This document shows, in pieces, positions 23,825 to 36,500 of a stretch of 64,000 nucleotides of DNA. Location: positions 1-64,000 of the forward strand of contig JAGVSM010000432.1 in assembly GCA_022494885.1 (NCBI GenBank), in the 5' to 3' direction. Source of the DNA: Micrasema longulum (lineage: Eukaryota > Arthropoda > Insecta > Trichoptera > Brachycentridae). Position 1 is the stretch's first letter; the number at the start of each line of letters is the position of its first letter. The translations under genes and the position numbers were made by a program. Under the pieces are notes generated by a model that was not told the DNA's origin, did not search any database, and saw only the letters and a program-made list of their open reading frames with translations.

Positions 23825-24865
23825 TTTTTATATACCATTTTTTTAAACACCGTAATTCATGCAACATCTTCGTTTATCATTTCTAAATATTTACAATCTA
23901 CGACAGTAAATAATCGCAGTCTTGAAATTCATATATTCTACTAGTTTTGGTAATGAAAGCGTGTTTTCACAAGAGTGACACATTTTAAATTTATTATTAA
24001 ACAATAAAAACATCAAAGTAAAAGTGATGTTTTTTGTTACCTTTTCCTTGATTGGTTTTGAATAGAAGTTGAGGTGTCTACAGCATAAACACTGCATCAA
24101 TAACATACATATAACATGAAATGAGACTGTGTTTTAGTTCATCTTTAGTGGACATAGTTTGTCGCCAAATTGAGCAATACACGAAGACCTTATCATGTTA
24201 TTGTGAAGCTTGGTAATTTTATTTTGAAAATGGGTTTTTACTGTTTGGAAAATAATATTTTTAAATGGCTTTTGATCATCAAAATAATAATAATAATCTT
24301 CATTATCAAAAAATGTGTGAAATTTCACTTTGCATTGTTTATAATGTAAGGATTAATTATTAGTTTTTTTCTTTTTGATTCTACACATCGCACATCCGAT
24401 AAAATAGTATCTAACGCATTTATGTTTCAATGTATATTTATCATTTACTTTTAAGACTGAAAAAGCACACATAATAATAAAACTGTAATGACTTTTTCAT
24501 ATTATTATAAAATACACCATTTACTGCCTTAGAACGGGGAAGCTATCCCCAGTTAGTTTAGATGAACCACCAGCAAAAATAAAAAATATATGTTTACTTT
24601 TACTACTTAATTAATTTGTTGTATAAATAATTCATTGTAAATTGCTGTAATAAATATGTAAAAAAAAAATAAATAAATAAAAAAAAAAACTCAAAGCAAA
24701 ATTTTCTGGAGAGCCTAAAACAACATGTTTAAAAACCATTTATTTTTCATTGTATTTTTCTTTTTTTACAATACTTAGATTTTTCTGAAAAAAATAATTA
24801 CATTTTTCAAAGAAAATCTCAATTGTCATAAATAAAGAAAATAGTTAAAATATGACACTGTTTGA
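23825..24865. other. Intergenic, no gene recognised
   Basis: AT-rich with A-runs near 24660-24690. No coding exon, RNA or element ends recognised. Confidence 0.3.
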
Positions 24866-24869
24866 GAAT

Positions 24870-25170
24870 GGCCGCTTTCAAATAAGCAATAGTGTTATAG
24901 CGGGTTCGATTCCCTCCCAAGATTTGTTCTTACATATGCCAGGTTTGTAGCTTGAGTATTCATCGAGTATAGAGTCTATATATTCATGGTCAATAGCAAA
25001 ATTAGTATTTAAACTAATAGAGATATGTACATTCTGAACGCGGGGAAAGAGTTAATTGGTCTGGGTGTTGTGGTGTATTTTTCATAACTTCCTTCCACAT
25101 CCTCTCTTTCCCACCTGCCGACAGGCCTCTAAAATAGAGGCTTAGCGGGTTATTCCCTTTTTTAAAAAGG
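24870..25170 (+). mobile_element. Probable tRNA-derived SINE
   Basis: GCGGGTTCGATTCCCTCCCA at 24900-24919 is a good B-box/T-arm sequence. An A-box in the preceding bases is weak. The downstream body ends in the small palindrome GCCTCTAAAATAGAGGC. It may be a different SINE family from the one at 40557 and 48640, because the body does not match theirs. Confidence 0.5.
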
Positions 25171-26846
25171 CATTAAGCGGTTAAATCGTAAAGCTACAAT
25201 TATCTGTAAGTTTAGCATGTGCGAGTTCTATTTATAATGTATTCTGTAACTATTTTATCGGAGGTGCGATATAAAAAAGGAAAACTTTTAAGTAATTATG
25301 CTTTTATTCCCAATTTAAAAGTTAATCGAGATAACAGTGTCCCATATGAATACAAACGCCTAAAGCAATGCGCATTCTACTTGTATGTAAATACAATATA
25401 ATATCCAACTTCTACTACAGACTTTTAACATTAGAAGAACAATTATAAAAATATCATTTGGCAGTGTTGTTTCCTTCTTTAGTAACCTTTTTACATTATA
25501 ATCTTATTTTAAATACAAGTAATGTTACTAAATTAGGATGAAAACTTTAGTACGATTATGAACTTGTTCAATCTTATTAATTCTATTTGTTTTTTTTTTC
25601 TAAATTCTACTTAGATAACAAATTAATATTTTCTACAATAAACTGAAGCCGTGCTAGAAAAAAAAGATTCTTACATAACTAGCTTAGCATAATAAAATAT
25701 TTATGCAATTTCACATAAAACCATAAACATGGTTTCATTAAAAGGCGATCAATCAAAAGAATATAATTATTTATGAATGTATTGACTATATATTGATAAT
25801 ATTGTCATTGCTTACATTATAAACACTGCGTACCTAAACTTAACATGTTTTCAGGAGGAACATAAACCTAGTTTTATTCATTTATTTTAAGATAATACAA
25901 TCAAGGTAGATTTCAGTTTCAACATTTATTTAATTAAAATGTAATGTTTTTGTTTTGAATGCTGTTCCTCTCAAAAAACAGACAAGCTCTTGAACTTGGA
26001 GAGGGACTTACACTGAATTGTGATGAATAGAGTATATAATAAAAAATACGAAATATTGTAATTTTTCAATTGTTTTTTATATTAATATATATTCACAAAA
26101 ATGACAAGGCTACCAGATTACAGAGATATCCTCCAGGCTCATTTGGCAACGAGCAATTTTTCCTCGTATGAGACTAAAGTCCTCAAATGTGGCGTGCGGT
26201 ATGTGCCGGATAAACTGTTCTTTATATATTGAATCGGGTTGTGGTCTTGTAGCTAGTATTGTGGACACACAGACCAGAGGTCCTGTACCCCAACTTGATT
26301 CCCATTTTCTAATAATGAGTTATTTACAACTCATTGAAAATGATGTTAATCATGAACGCAAATATTTCCTTATTTAAAAAAAATCTAGTTGTTCTATAGT
26401 AAAAAAATTATAGTTTTGAAAACAAAATGTCCAACTATATTTTGTGCCTTTAATATAAGTTTCATTTTTTATCTTAATCACGCTTAGTTTAAAAAGAAAT
26501 TGAATGCCTGTTTTGAAATATGCGCTGTTAGGTGTGTATAATGTAAGTGACAATATATTAAAACTTTATTGATAAATCTATGGGCGGGGGAACAATCACA
26601 TAAGTCAAAATGCCTTACTTTTCAGGAGACAGTTTTTTGTGTCTAAAACATTGAGGGAATCAAATCTAATATTGAAAGAATATCCTTTTTTCTCCATAAT
26701 TCTATAAGTATGAATAAATTGGATTATTGCTAATAATCGGGAATACATAGTCATGTGATAACTCAATGATAATTCAATGTAACGTTGTTTAAGGCATACA
26801 GTTAGAAAACGTTATCCTTCGAGAAAACTTTTTTTTAGCTGATAAC
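25171..26846. other. Intergenic, no gene recognised
   Basis: No exon, RNA gene or repeat with clear ends was recognised in this AT-rich stretch. Confidence 0.3.
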
Positions 26847-27387
26847 TATAGTCCTTAAAATATAGCTTGATTAGAATGACATTTGTCAGAAAAAGTGACG
26901 ACATAACTTTGTAGTAACGTCAAAAGAGTTATTTTTATATTGACACACGAAAAATCATTTGTATCTGGCGTGTTAATTTATTTTTTTAATACAATGCTTG
27001 ACACATAAATCAACATTAATATATAAAATCAGCTATAAAACTAAACAAAAAACTAAAATAAACCTAATTATTAACAACGTTCTTACAAGGTTACACCATT
27101 TTGCAAAAACATTAGAGATGGGACTAATTGATTGAATAAAAAAATAATTCATTTGATGTTGTTCATGAAAAAAGCATAAATGTCTTATTTTTTTGGTGAA
27201 TAATTGTGTTAAACACACTAAAATAGGCTTGTTTTTGCGTTTTTTATATCAATTTTTGGAAACATAGTTTCATGATTGCATGAAATAACTGATAAAATCG
27301 ATTTGATCAGTGATCAGTAATTTCCCATCACTAATGAAATTAGTTTGACAGCTGTCATTCTAATCTAGCTATATTTTAAGGACTATA
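26847..27387. mobile_element. MITE with 35-42 bp terminal inverted repeats
   Basis: The left end TATAGTCCTTAAAATATAGC, then TTGATTAGAATGACA, is mirrored on the right by TGTCATTCTAATCTAGCTATATTTTAAGGACTATA with one mismatch in about 35 bp. TA at both borders suggests Tc1/mariner-type integration. The interior is non-coding. A shorter inverted relative lies at 51341-51764. Confidence 0.8.
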
Positions 27388-27599
27388 ATAAATTTATTTT
27401 GTGTGATAAATAACATTGATAATACGTTATTTGACTTCAGTGTTTTAGAACACGAGCAAATAAAAAAAATTTGAATATGTTGACTTAGGTGATTATTCCC
27501 CCGCCCATAGAAATATAACCGTATAGAATATAGACGGTAAAAAGCCTAAATAACTGATGCACCACTAGCCCAGTTAAGTTATATAAATATATACCAATT

Positions 27600-27960
27600 T
27601 TCCTAGAATTTTAAGCTGCGTCGTATGAGCTGACACCCATGGATATCGGACTTTTATTTTGGCGTTAAAATCAAAAGCCCTTGCACTTTGTTCATAAAAT
27701 CAAGGGATTTATGTATTGGACAAATTATTACTTATCTTTACAAATTGTCATTTAGAATTACATTCAAAAAATTTTAGAACACCAGTCTTACCTGCATTCT
27801 TTTGAAATTGATTCAAAATAAAAAAAATATGAGCTCATTTTTAATATAAAAAAAAACACATATTTAGTTGATTTTTTAAAAATTCACTTTATGGCGCATC
27901 AGTCTCGTATAGCCTTTTGACCTTCAATATTGTCGTCAAAATGTTCTTTCGATTAATTAG
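27600..27960 (+). repeat. Dispersed repeat shared with 14795-15088
   Basis: Shares ordered blocks with 14795-15088 (TAAGCTGCGTCGTATGA, TTCATAAAATCAA, AGCCTTTTGACCTTCAATAT). Unknown class, no coding content. Confidence 0.55.
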
Positions 27961-28949
27961 ACATTGACATAAAGTTAACGACAAAACAGGATACATATAA
28001 ACATATATAAGCTATGAAAAATAGATAGCCAACATATTAGTAACAAAAAATATGTTAGCAATAGGAATATTAAGATTTTGAGCAAATTATAGGAAAAATT
28101 GGCAAAATACAACACAGTAGCCAACAACGTACATTATAATTACATTAGTAAAACTTAATTTTAGGTTTCTTCAACAGTGGTATGATTTATACATAGTAAA
28201 TCAAATTGAACATGTTTATTTCAGTTGAGAAAACGTAATAAAAACAGATTATAGGTTTTGTTAAAATTTATATTTTATTCCTTGTGTTCTTTTCCTATGA
28301 GATTGTTCATTACTTTTATTTATTTATCACAAAGTATTGATGCTAGAAAAAATGCTAAAAAAATTCAGTGATGCAACTTTTTGTGAATTATATCCAACCA
28401 AAGTTTTACATTTTAAATCAAACTATATGTAACAATTGAGTTATTTTAGAAATGTGAATACGTCAAGTTGTAAATGTATTTACAACGCAACTGTGAATTC
28501 ACGTAAATACATACTTTGTAAGTAACCACATTATGTATTTAGACAATTGAATTTCACACAGTCCGAATTCCATAGAATTGTGTTTGGGAAAAAATATATG
28601 TATTACAAAATGAGAAAATAAATATGAAATGAAGTATGTATGATGGATTAAATGAATCAATTACATAGTTATATTTGATTAAAAACGTAATAAATCAATT
28701 GTACAAACTGATAAATGCAGCACAACTAAAAGTTTGAAACTTTTAAAAATTGAATAACAAGAATCCAATACATAGCAAATTCTGGTTTAAAAAATGATTG
28801 CAAAATATTCCTTCATAACATGGTTTACAATGAACCTATATATTTATATCAAAAATGAATAACGTCTTTTGTGCATTGTCTTAGTAAAAAGTTGTGTTTT
28901 TAATACGTACGCACACATTTTTATTAAGATAAATTTGCCTCTAAAAGAG
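27961..28949. other. Intergenic, nothing recognised
   Basis: AT-rich; no gene or element boundary supported. Confidence 0.3.
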
Positions 28950-29205
28950 GAATAAAATTAACACTAGCCCGGTGCATAGGGCAATGCGTCGGTATACCAA
29001 ACGCAGCGTATCTCAACCGCTTGTTATGGCACGGTAACATCTGACCATCATCAGTCCTACGCTTCGTGGGCTAGTCAGGAAACCATGAAATACTTGCGGT
29101 AAAAAACCACAATTTAAAATAAATATTTCATGCCGACCTTGACAGGAACCAAAACAGGGACCTTGAGGGTCCAGCAATAAAAAACGGCTACCCCGAAAAA
29201 AGTTG
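28950..29205 (-). mobile_element. tRNA-headed SINE, reverse orientation
   Basis: GGTGCATAGGGCAATGCGTC near 28981 is the reverse of the 3' tail found at 40835-40860 (GTGCCCTATGCACC). The reversed B-box-like segment (GGTTCCTGTCAAGG on the minus strand) is near 29144-29131. The spacing and AAATAAATATTTCA block agree with the copy at 55385-55625. Confidence 0.5.
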
Positions 29206-30035
29206 TCTTAAAATAAATATACATTTTGTAGTTTCATTCCACGCATCTCTTTGAGTGCCAGTAAAGAATCTCAATAAAAAATGAAGTTAAATTTCTTAAA
29301 ATCACAGCATATAACATTTAAAATTAATAACATACACGTATAGATGGTTATGCAAAAAATGTGTCAAGCCACAAAATCGGAAGAAAAAAAAGTTAATGTC
29401 GGGAATCATGATCCAAAATCTATATTCTTACTTTGAAAAAATAGTTTGATGAGTTTAAACTTACAAATTCTCTGTAATACCTCAATGTGTTAACTAACGA
29501 TGTAACACTGCTTTAAGGTGGTTAGTGTTTTGTTGCGAATTAAGATCAATATGTGGCTAACATGATAACAATATTGCAAAAATGTGTTAATCCCGCCAAA
29601 AACGCTTTCTTTGCCGAAATTGTCAACAAGTTTTTTTTTATTACAAACGGCAGCTAACTTTTTGTAATTTGGGGATTCATATTACAAGTAAATCCCAAGG
29701 CATTTTTAACGTATAGTTTAGAATACAAAGCTTTTATTTCATTTTTATTATTTGAAAAAAAAACCATCACAATAAAATATACTCTATTGATAATTTTGCA
29801 TCTAAAGCAAATATAAAAATTATAGATTTTTATCTACAATATCTTTTATCTTTTGGGAAGTAACATTGTTCAAAAAAATTTTGCTTTATTGTTATTACAA
29901 AAGTAATAGTTTTAAAGGTGATATAAATAATAATAGTTTTAAAGGTGTTCTGTAAAAAATGTGAATTCCCACTTTTTTGCTAAATTATTAATCATATTTT
30001 TGAAAAATCCACCTGATGTTAAACATCAATTATCT
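29206..30035. other. Intergenic, nothing recognised
   Basis: AT-rich. A short local duplication (ATAATAGTTTTAAAGGTG around 29906-29946) is the only feature seen. Confidence 0.3.
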
Positions 30036-30345
30036 CAACAATGTTTTGAGTATGTCCAAATGTTTGTAGACAGGTTGGATATCTTCCCAAGGGAGTTATT
30101 TAGATCTTAATTTGTTGCAACAGACGAGGAAAACATTTTTGAGAAGGAAATACAATAAAGGTTTTAGCTCTTTTACTTCACAAAAGTCAACAGATGGAAG
30201 GTTTGAGGAAATGTGAATGTTTAAACATAGGCAGAATGGTGAGGGTTACACAATGTTATAAGTGGCCTTATAAACCGGCCAATGACAGCAAATGCCTAGA
30301 CTTCCATATTCCCTTCTCAAAAATGTTATCAAATTCAACAAATTT
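30036..30345 (+). repeat. Foldback repeat, family F, near-full copy
   Basis: Starts with CAACAATGTTTTGAGTATGT and CCAAATGTTTGTAGACA, passes TTTGTTGCAACAGACGAGG and AATAAAGGTTTTAGCTCTTT, and reaches AAATGCCTAGACTTCCATAT. This copy links the outer end to the core in one orientation. Confidence 0.7.
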
Positions 30346-30819
30346 AGATCAATTATCTCAGTTCGAGGTTGGTGCGACTTAAGACATTTTCGCATAACGC
30401 CATTCATATAACAATACATTAATTGCACGATTCAATAATATTATAAATAATAAATTACATCTTAAATAAATAGTATATATATCTCATTTGTTTTCATGGC
30501 TGTATTGTAAAAAACACGCAACAGGAACACTGTATAAAAAATATATTAAATCGTCCTCTTATTGTCTATGCCTTTACTTTGAAATAAAATAACACGCCAA
30601 GAGGCCCAATTACAGTAACAGAACACCCAGGATTACAAATAACATGCACATCTTACTATACACCTTTGTAGTAGTTCCACAGAAATGTAAAACCAACTTG
30701 CGAGACGGGTACACCTTTCATTGAGTAGATCATTTGAGTTATGTACGCATTATATAGTCTGATGTGCCTATGTGTAAAATACTAAGTAATAAGTTGAAAT
30801 CTGCAACGGTTTAGTTACA
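30346..30819. other. Intergenic, nothing recognised
   Basis: No gene or element seen in this AT-rich segment. Confidence 0.3.
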
Positions 30820-31140
30820 ACAGGCCACTGACTACTGCAAAATGCTATTTCATCAGGACAACGCTCAGCGCACAAGGCTTTAGTGTCAATGGCTGCTATT
30901 ATGCTGTTGAACACCCCGCCATATTCACCTGATCTCAGCGTTGCCAGCCCTACTGATTTTTCGGTAGATCTACCGAATTCGACTGAGGTTGGCAACACCG
31001 CCTGATCCAGCCCCCGGTGACTACTGACTCTTCTCAAAACTCGAGGAACATTTGAAAGAAAATAAATTTTCGGACGACAATCAGGTGCTGTGGTTGGCAG
31101 GAGTCGAACAAATTTTTAAAAATTAAGCAAAATTCGCAGA
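30820..31140 (+). pseudogene. mariner transposase fragment with an internal insertion
   Basis: Encodes LFHQDNA (the second catalytic Asp region), then after a one-base shift HKALVSMAAI and PPYSPDLS. After an interruption come PGDY, a TGA in place of Trp, and LFSKLEEHLKENKFSDDNQV followed by LAGVEQIF. SPDLS-x-x-DY is the third catalytic Asp block of mariner (D,D34D) enzymes. It is multiply broken and cannot encode an active protein. No terminal repeats were located. Confidence 0.75.
30940..30996. mobile_element. 57-bp foldback insertion inside the mariner relic
   Basis: GTTGCCAGCC and GGTTGGCAAC are near-perfect inverted ends, and the centre contains the palindrome-like CGGTAGATCTACCG. It interrupts the SPDLS...PGDY block. 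The flanks CCTGATCTCAGC (30929-30939) and CCTGATCCAGCC (31001-31012) look like an imperfect target duplication. Confidence 0.6.
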
Positions 31141-31857
31141 ACACACCAAAGATTGACTCGTTTACACTGCTGCCATAAACAAACTACACGACAGATCGTG
31201 CTAAAAATTAACACGTATGTCTACGAGAATCCCACCAATCTTAGGAAAAAAATTACCAATATCTTGAGCGCGATTCTTTTAAATGATAAATTCCGGGTCA
31301 TATTTGAACACAACAGTGTAATCTAATAAAATTAGATTCACTAATATAAGTTTGACTAAGTTGACTTGGCACAGAAAAGCTGTAGAATTTCAAAATAAAA
31401 AATATAAAAAAACATGTAAATAGCGAAGGTTAACAACAGATTATTTATCTTAACCAAGATTTAATTTTACAGATGAAATTAACATTAGTAATCAACATTA
31501 TTTAAAGCATTTATATAATTTAACATTTATTTATTCTTTTAATAATAATCACAGGGTTATAAAAGTGTTTATTTAGTGAAGTTTTTATAAATGAAAAGCT
31601 ATCAAAACACGTTAAAAAGTATATTTGGTTAAAATTAATCGTCAGTTCAGATATTTTTACTGTTAACTGTTGATAGAATATTAATATGCTGGTTGCTATA
31701 ATAGGTTGATACAATAATATTTTTATCATATATTTAACAATGAGTCTTATAATGAAAAATAGATTCGTATGGTTTGTGCCATATTGAATATAATATCAAT
31801 TAAAATTGTACGTATTATTCAAATAATTGCTTTATGTAGTATAATTCATACCTGCAT
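31141..31857. other. Intergenic, nothing recognised
   Basis: AT-rich with no supportable gene or repeat. Confidence 0.3.
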
Positions 31858-32167
31858 CAAGGTGCCTAAAACACACTCGATATTTACCGCTGACATGACG
31901 ATTATCATATGTCAAGTGTATATGGTAGCTTGACAAATGATGATTGTCAAAATTCGAGCTTATCTAGTAGCAACTTGCGACATTTGTTGGTCGATATTTG
32001 TTGGCGACAATTGACAATCGTCAATAATTGAGCGTATCCGGAAGCAACATGGGACATTTGCTGGTCGATATTTGTTGGTGACATTTGACAATCTTCAATA
32101 ATTAAGCATATCCGGTAGCAACTCTAGAAACGATTGTCAAATGTCGAGTATGTCTGTAGGCGCCTTA
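31858..32167. mobile_element. Inverted-repeat element with internal tandem duplication
   Basis: The left end AAGGTGCCTAAAACACACTC and, reversed, the right end (TAAGGCGCCTACAGACATAC) form inverted termini that continue into a shared CTCGA and TTTxxC stretch. The interior holds two direct copies of about 75 bp, each with GACATTTGxTGGTCGATATT, TGACAATC and CAATAATT. Non-coding. Class unknown; it is best described as a foldback MITE. Confidence 0.65.
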
Positions 32168-33359
32168 GACATATATGGAAAATAGTATACAAAATTAATT
32201 TAAGAGTCCTCTTCACTAGGAACACTTTTATAATGATAGGACTGTACGTGTTTAAAATTTGAATTACATTGTTCACCTGTCACTCAAATATTTTTTAGAA
32301 ATTTCTTCTATGATAAAATTAATAAACATAAGCATCGTGCTTTTCCATTTTAACCCATTTCAATACTTTTATTTTTAACTTCGTAAAACGCTGACTAGTT
32401 GATTGAGTGCTGAACAGAATAATTGTTCAGTAATTATATTTTTTTAAATATAAACCTCCTTATTCCAACAGACAGATCTTATTTAATATCAAATTCACCT
32501 GTATTTATTTCTTATAAAACTTTTTATTTTATAGGCATAAATTCAAAATAACAAAGGTGCTAATTTGTTGTGAAAAAACATTATTTATATATAATTGGAC
32601 GTTTCATTGTCTGCGTTCTAAAGGCCACATAAGATTTAAAGCTAGACTAATTTATAAACATCACAACGAAGGTTTGGATACTTAAAATATGGCTATGGCT
32701 TTATTCCGAAAATCGGAAAATAATAAAAAAATATTGTGATTTGACGGCCAGGAAACTCAATGACGACACTAGGAGTCAATATCATGATAATTGTAGTATT
32801 GAATTGGCAGAGGTTTTAAAAATATATTACAAAAATGGTTGAAAATTTTACATTAATCATAAAAATGTCTTCAGTTTTAATTTAGGAACTAAACATAATG
32901 AAATTCCCCATTTAAAAATTACTCACGAGATTATTAAGCATTTTTTTTCTAAAATAAAATAAATAAATTTAGCTATAATAAATTATTTTTGTTGAAGATT
33001 CGGCATTAAAATAAAACAGTCAGTATTAAAAATAATTCTAAAAAAAGATTTCAATAATCTCATTCTCAGATCTATTTACCTCAAAAGACAGGAACAACTC
33101 ACCCTGAATATTTTCGATGCAATCATCTCCTTCAGCCATAAATATTGACCAGAAACAACCTAATATTTTTGCAACATCTGCGGAATTGACAAGATTGAAT
33201 TGCGTTTCCATTTAGTTGCAATTGTCATTACACAATTTTTCCTTGATAATATAGTGATTTCCATAGCATCGACCGGAATATTTTATCAACGTCTGGAGTT
33301 TTCGAGTGAAATCGAGGTTCCATACAGTTCAAATGTTGACGGATGAGATCGTTTGTTGC
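32168..33359. other. Flank or 3' untranslated region of the anoctamin gene
   Basis: About 1.2 kb downstream of the anoctamin stop, on the strand sense of that gene. No coding frame. A minus-strand AATAAA lies at 32700-32705, but its use cannot be judged. Confidence 0.35.
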
Positions 33360-33505
33360 TCAAACATCGGCAGGTTTGTGGTTGCCCGCATGATCGCCAG
33401 ATCCGTGTGCCACGAGATCAAATTCAGATCCAGAAAGTGACCGAGAGAGCAGATGGTCCCAATCAGCTTCTGTTCCCGCGAGATCTCCCGCATTGTTAGT
33501 GGGCG
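33360..33505 (-). CDS. Anoctamin exon 19 (C-terminal tail)
   Basis: The phase left by exon 18 gives Ser868 and then 47 residues ([20 protein letters not shown] first) to TGA at 33360-33362. The tail is Asp/Gly/Ser-rich and acidic, as expected for a cytoplasmic end. A second frame of the same exon is also open, to a stop at 33329. The acceptor TTGTTTTTCAG is good. Confidence 0.75.
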
Positions 33506-36500
33506 CTGAAAAACAATTGAATGGATGAACATATAGTTTTTAAAATACCTTGACATGCGATAAAAACCTTCTTATAAAATACTGTTAATTGTGATGATAA
33601 CATTTTATGATTGTATATAAATTTAAATCAAATCGAAAAGCTAACAATATTATATACCTAGAAAAGCATAGCTTTGCAAGAACATACTTTGATCTAAGTC
33701 CAAAATACACTTTACTTTGTTATCCTCAGTTCTCCTGATATTTTTTAATAATTTCTCCTTGGCATGAAAATAATGTATTTCTTGTATGTATTCATTTGTA
33801 TCTTGTATATTGGAGGGAAATACTTTTTTTATGGATTATGATTATTATTTTATTATTATTATTATCATTACTATAAATTTAGGGCCAAGATGTTGAAAAG
33901 ATCATTCATGCTAGTTCATAAGATTATTTTTATTTTTCTACTTAAGTACCTTGAATTATATAACTATATGAGGACATTCAATCCATCTAATCTTCACATT
34001 CGTTTGAAAATGCCCTAACAAGGCGAAACAATTGTCACGAAATTTTTGTTTTTATATTTTTTATATTTGTAAAAATAAAATAAAGTGTTCAGAAGACTGA
34101 AATCAATGTTTGATTTATAATATTATAAGTTTTAATAACTACCTCATTATAATTGCAACACAAAGGGGTAAAATTTTCAAACACATACCAACACATCAGG
34201 GTTGTTCGGGGCGGTTATTGACTATTCACACACGAGCCGATAACTCTGCGGGTTGGACTGACCTGCGGCATAGAGAACTGTGGACTGTTTCAGTTCTTGT
34301 ACTTACAGAGGAGGCCGGCGCGCTGACGCTCCCTGTTGATGATGATCTCATTGATGACGTACGTCTCGCGCCGGATGCGGTCGCGCAGCTCTGCCGACAT
34401 GTCGGGAATCATCCAGCGCACCATGATCATCACCAGCGCTACGAAGTTCTGAAAATGACCATTTAATATTGACTCTGTTACAAGACAAATAATGTTTGTC
34501 CATTATAGTTATTTGTCTTCTTTTTAAAATAAATAAACAAATTACAACAGGGATGGAGAATACCTTAGAAAAGGGAATATGGAAGTCTAGGCATTTACAG
34601 GACTTATGACCTGTCATTGGCTGGTTTAAGTGGCCACTTTACACACTGTGTAACATTCACCATTTTGCCTAGTTGCCTGGTATGTGAAATTATTCAGTCA
34701 GATAAATCTCTTCGCAACAATAAAGGTTTCAGCTCTTTAACCCCACTAAAACCAACAAATGGCAGAAATATGGATGTTCAAACATAGGCAAAATGGTGAA
34801 TGTTACACAGTGTGTAAAGTAGCCACTTAAACCAGCCATTGACAGGTCATAAGCCCTGTAAACGATGTCCTGGACTTCTATATTACCTTCTCTTAAATGT
34901 TCTTCATCTCTGTTGTAATATGTTAATTACCTTCTACACACTGTGTAACATTCACCATTTTGCCTATGTTTGAACATAATGACAGGTTATAAACCCTATA
35001 AATGTCTGGACTTCCATATTCCCTTTTCTAAGGTATTCTCCATCCCTGTTGTAATTTGTTAATCTTAATGACTCCCGAGGGGGTGAAATCCAGTCTTTTG
35101 TCTACAAACATTTGGACAAACTCAAATGTTGTTATTAAAATAAGGTTTAGGGACAGTTTTCATAATTTCATAAATAATGCATTTGATAAGATCTAAATAT
35201 CTGCGCTCGATTGTTTACCACCTTTTCTTTATCACATACAATAATATCAAGCCCACCCGACCATACTAACATAGCATGGAAGAGATGCCAGTAACAAATT
35301 TGCTATCTTAGAAATTCCGATTTGTATGGATAATAGAGAGAGAAGCATAAACTAGCTTAAACGGTGAAATAAAACATATCAGTGATACTTAGATTATCTG
35401 TAGCTCAATCACAAATAACTATCGACGTGCTTAAAAACATGCTAAGCATTTGAGCGAATAATAATGAACATGCTTAAGTTATCGCAGTCATAAGTCAACA
35501 TGTGTGTAATCTCTAAGTCAACGCTCGTGTCGGTTTGCTTTTTGTTTTCGTAATTGCAATATAGCACTTACCTCAAAAACGACAATAAAGGCAAGTCTGG
35601 CAGCCAAAATGTGCCAATAGGTAGCCGTGTGCTCGTACATCCCATTCTCCAGAGGACCGTGGCGGTAATCTGGATATCTATAAAAAAAATAGTAGCAGAT
35701 CTATCGATAGTACAAGCAAAAATAATTATATATGTATAAATTAATGCCTCGGAATGGGTTGTACCCAGAAGTAAAACTGACACATTCAGGTAGAAATCCT
35801 AAAAAAGGAAATCGAATGGAGATAGATCCGGTCCGCCTCATAGAGTATTGGTTGGCACATTCGCCTGCTACGCGTAAGGTCTCAGGTTCGATTCTACACT
35901 GCAATATTACATTGTCTCTGGACTGACGTAAGTCTGCTCACTTTACCCTCAATTTGGATCCCATGTTCGAGCTTAAACAAGATGCTCGACTTCGAGGCCA
36001 CAGTCTCAGGTTGGAGAAAACGAGATTCAATCTAAATCCACGGAAGCATTTCCTGAGCGATAGGGTTGTTGATGGTTGGAATAAGCTGCCTCAAGAGCCG
36101 GTCTCAGTGTGTTGTCTCAGCATCAAAAATGGTTTAGATTTGATTCGCAAAAGTTAAAGTAACTTTCGTTGAAATATATTAAATCATATCAGCTTTAAGC
36201 TGCTCGCTTAAAATTAATAATAATGATAATAACAGATATACAACAATAAGGAAGTTCAGTGGTTTTATTTTTTTTTTATTTGATAATAGACCATCAATCT
36301 AAGCTCCTGGGTGCGGATAGGCAAATGTTGATGTTGTGCTCTAATTTTCACTCCAATTAACCGTACCTGCACAGTGTGAGGTTGTATGTGGTGTAGTGCG
36401 GCGCCGACCCGGCTTCCAGCTGCGTGACGTTGAAGAGTGCCAAGGAGTGCTCCAGGTATCCCTTGAGGCTGCCATCGGGAGAGTGCACGAAGCGGTAGAC

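Noticed and set aside
32700..32705. Polyadenylation signal for anoctamin
   Set aside because: One hexamer 650 bp from the stop in AT-rich DNA is expected by chance; not called as a feature.
34110..34466. 118-residue + strand frame
   Set aside because: It lies antisense to anoctamin exon 18, whose minus-strand reading is strongly supported.
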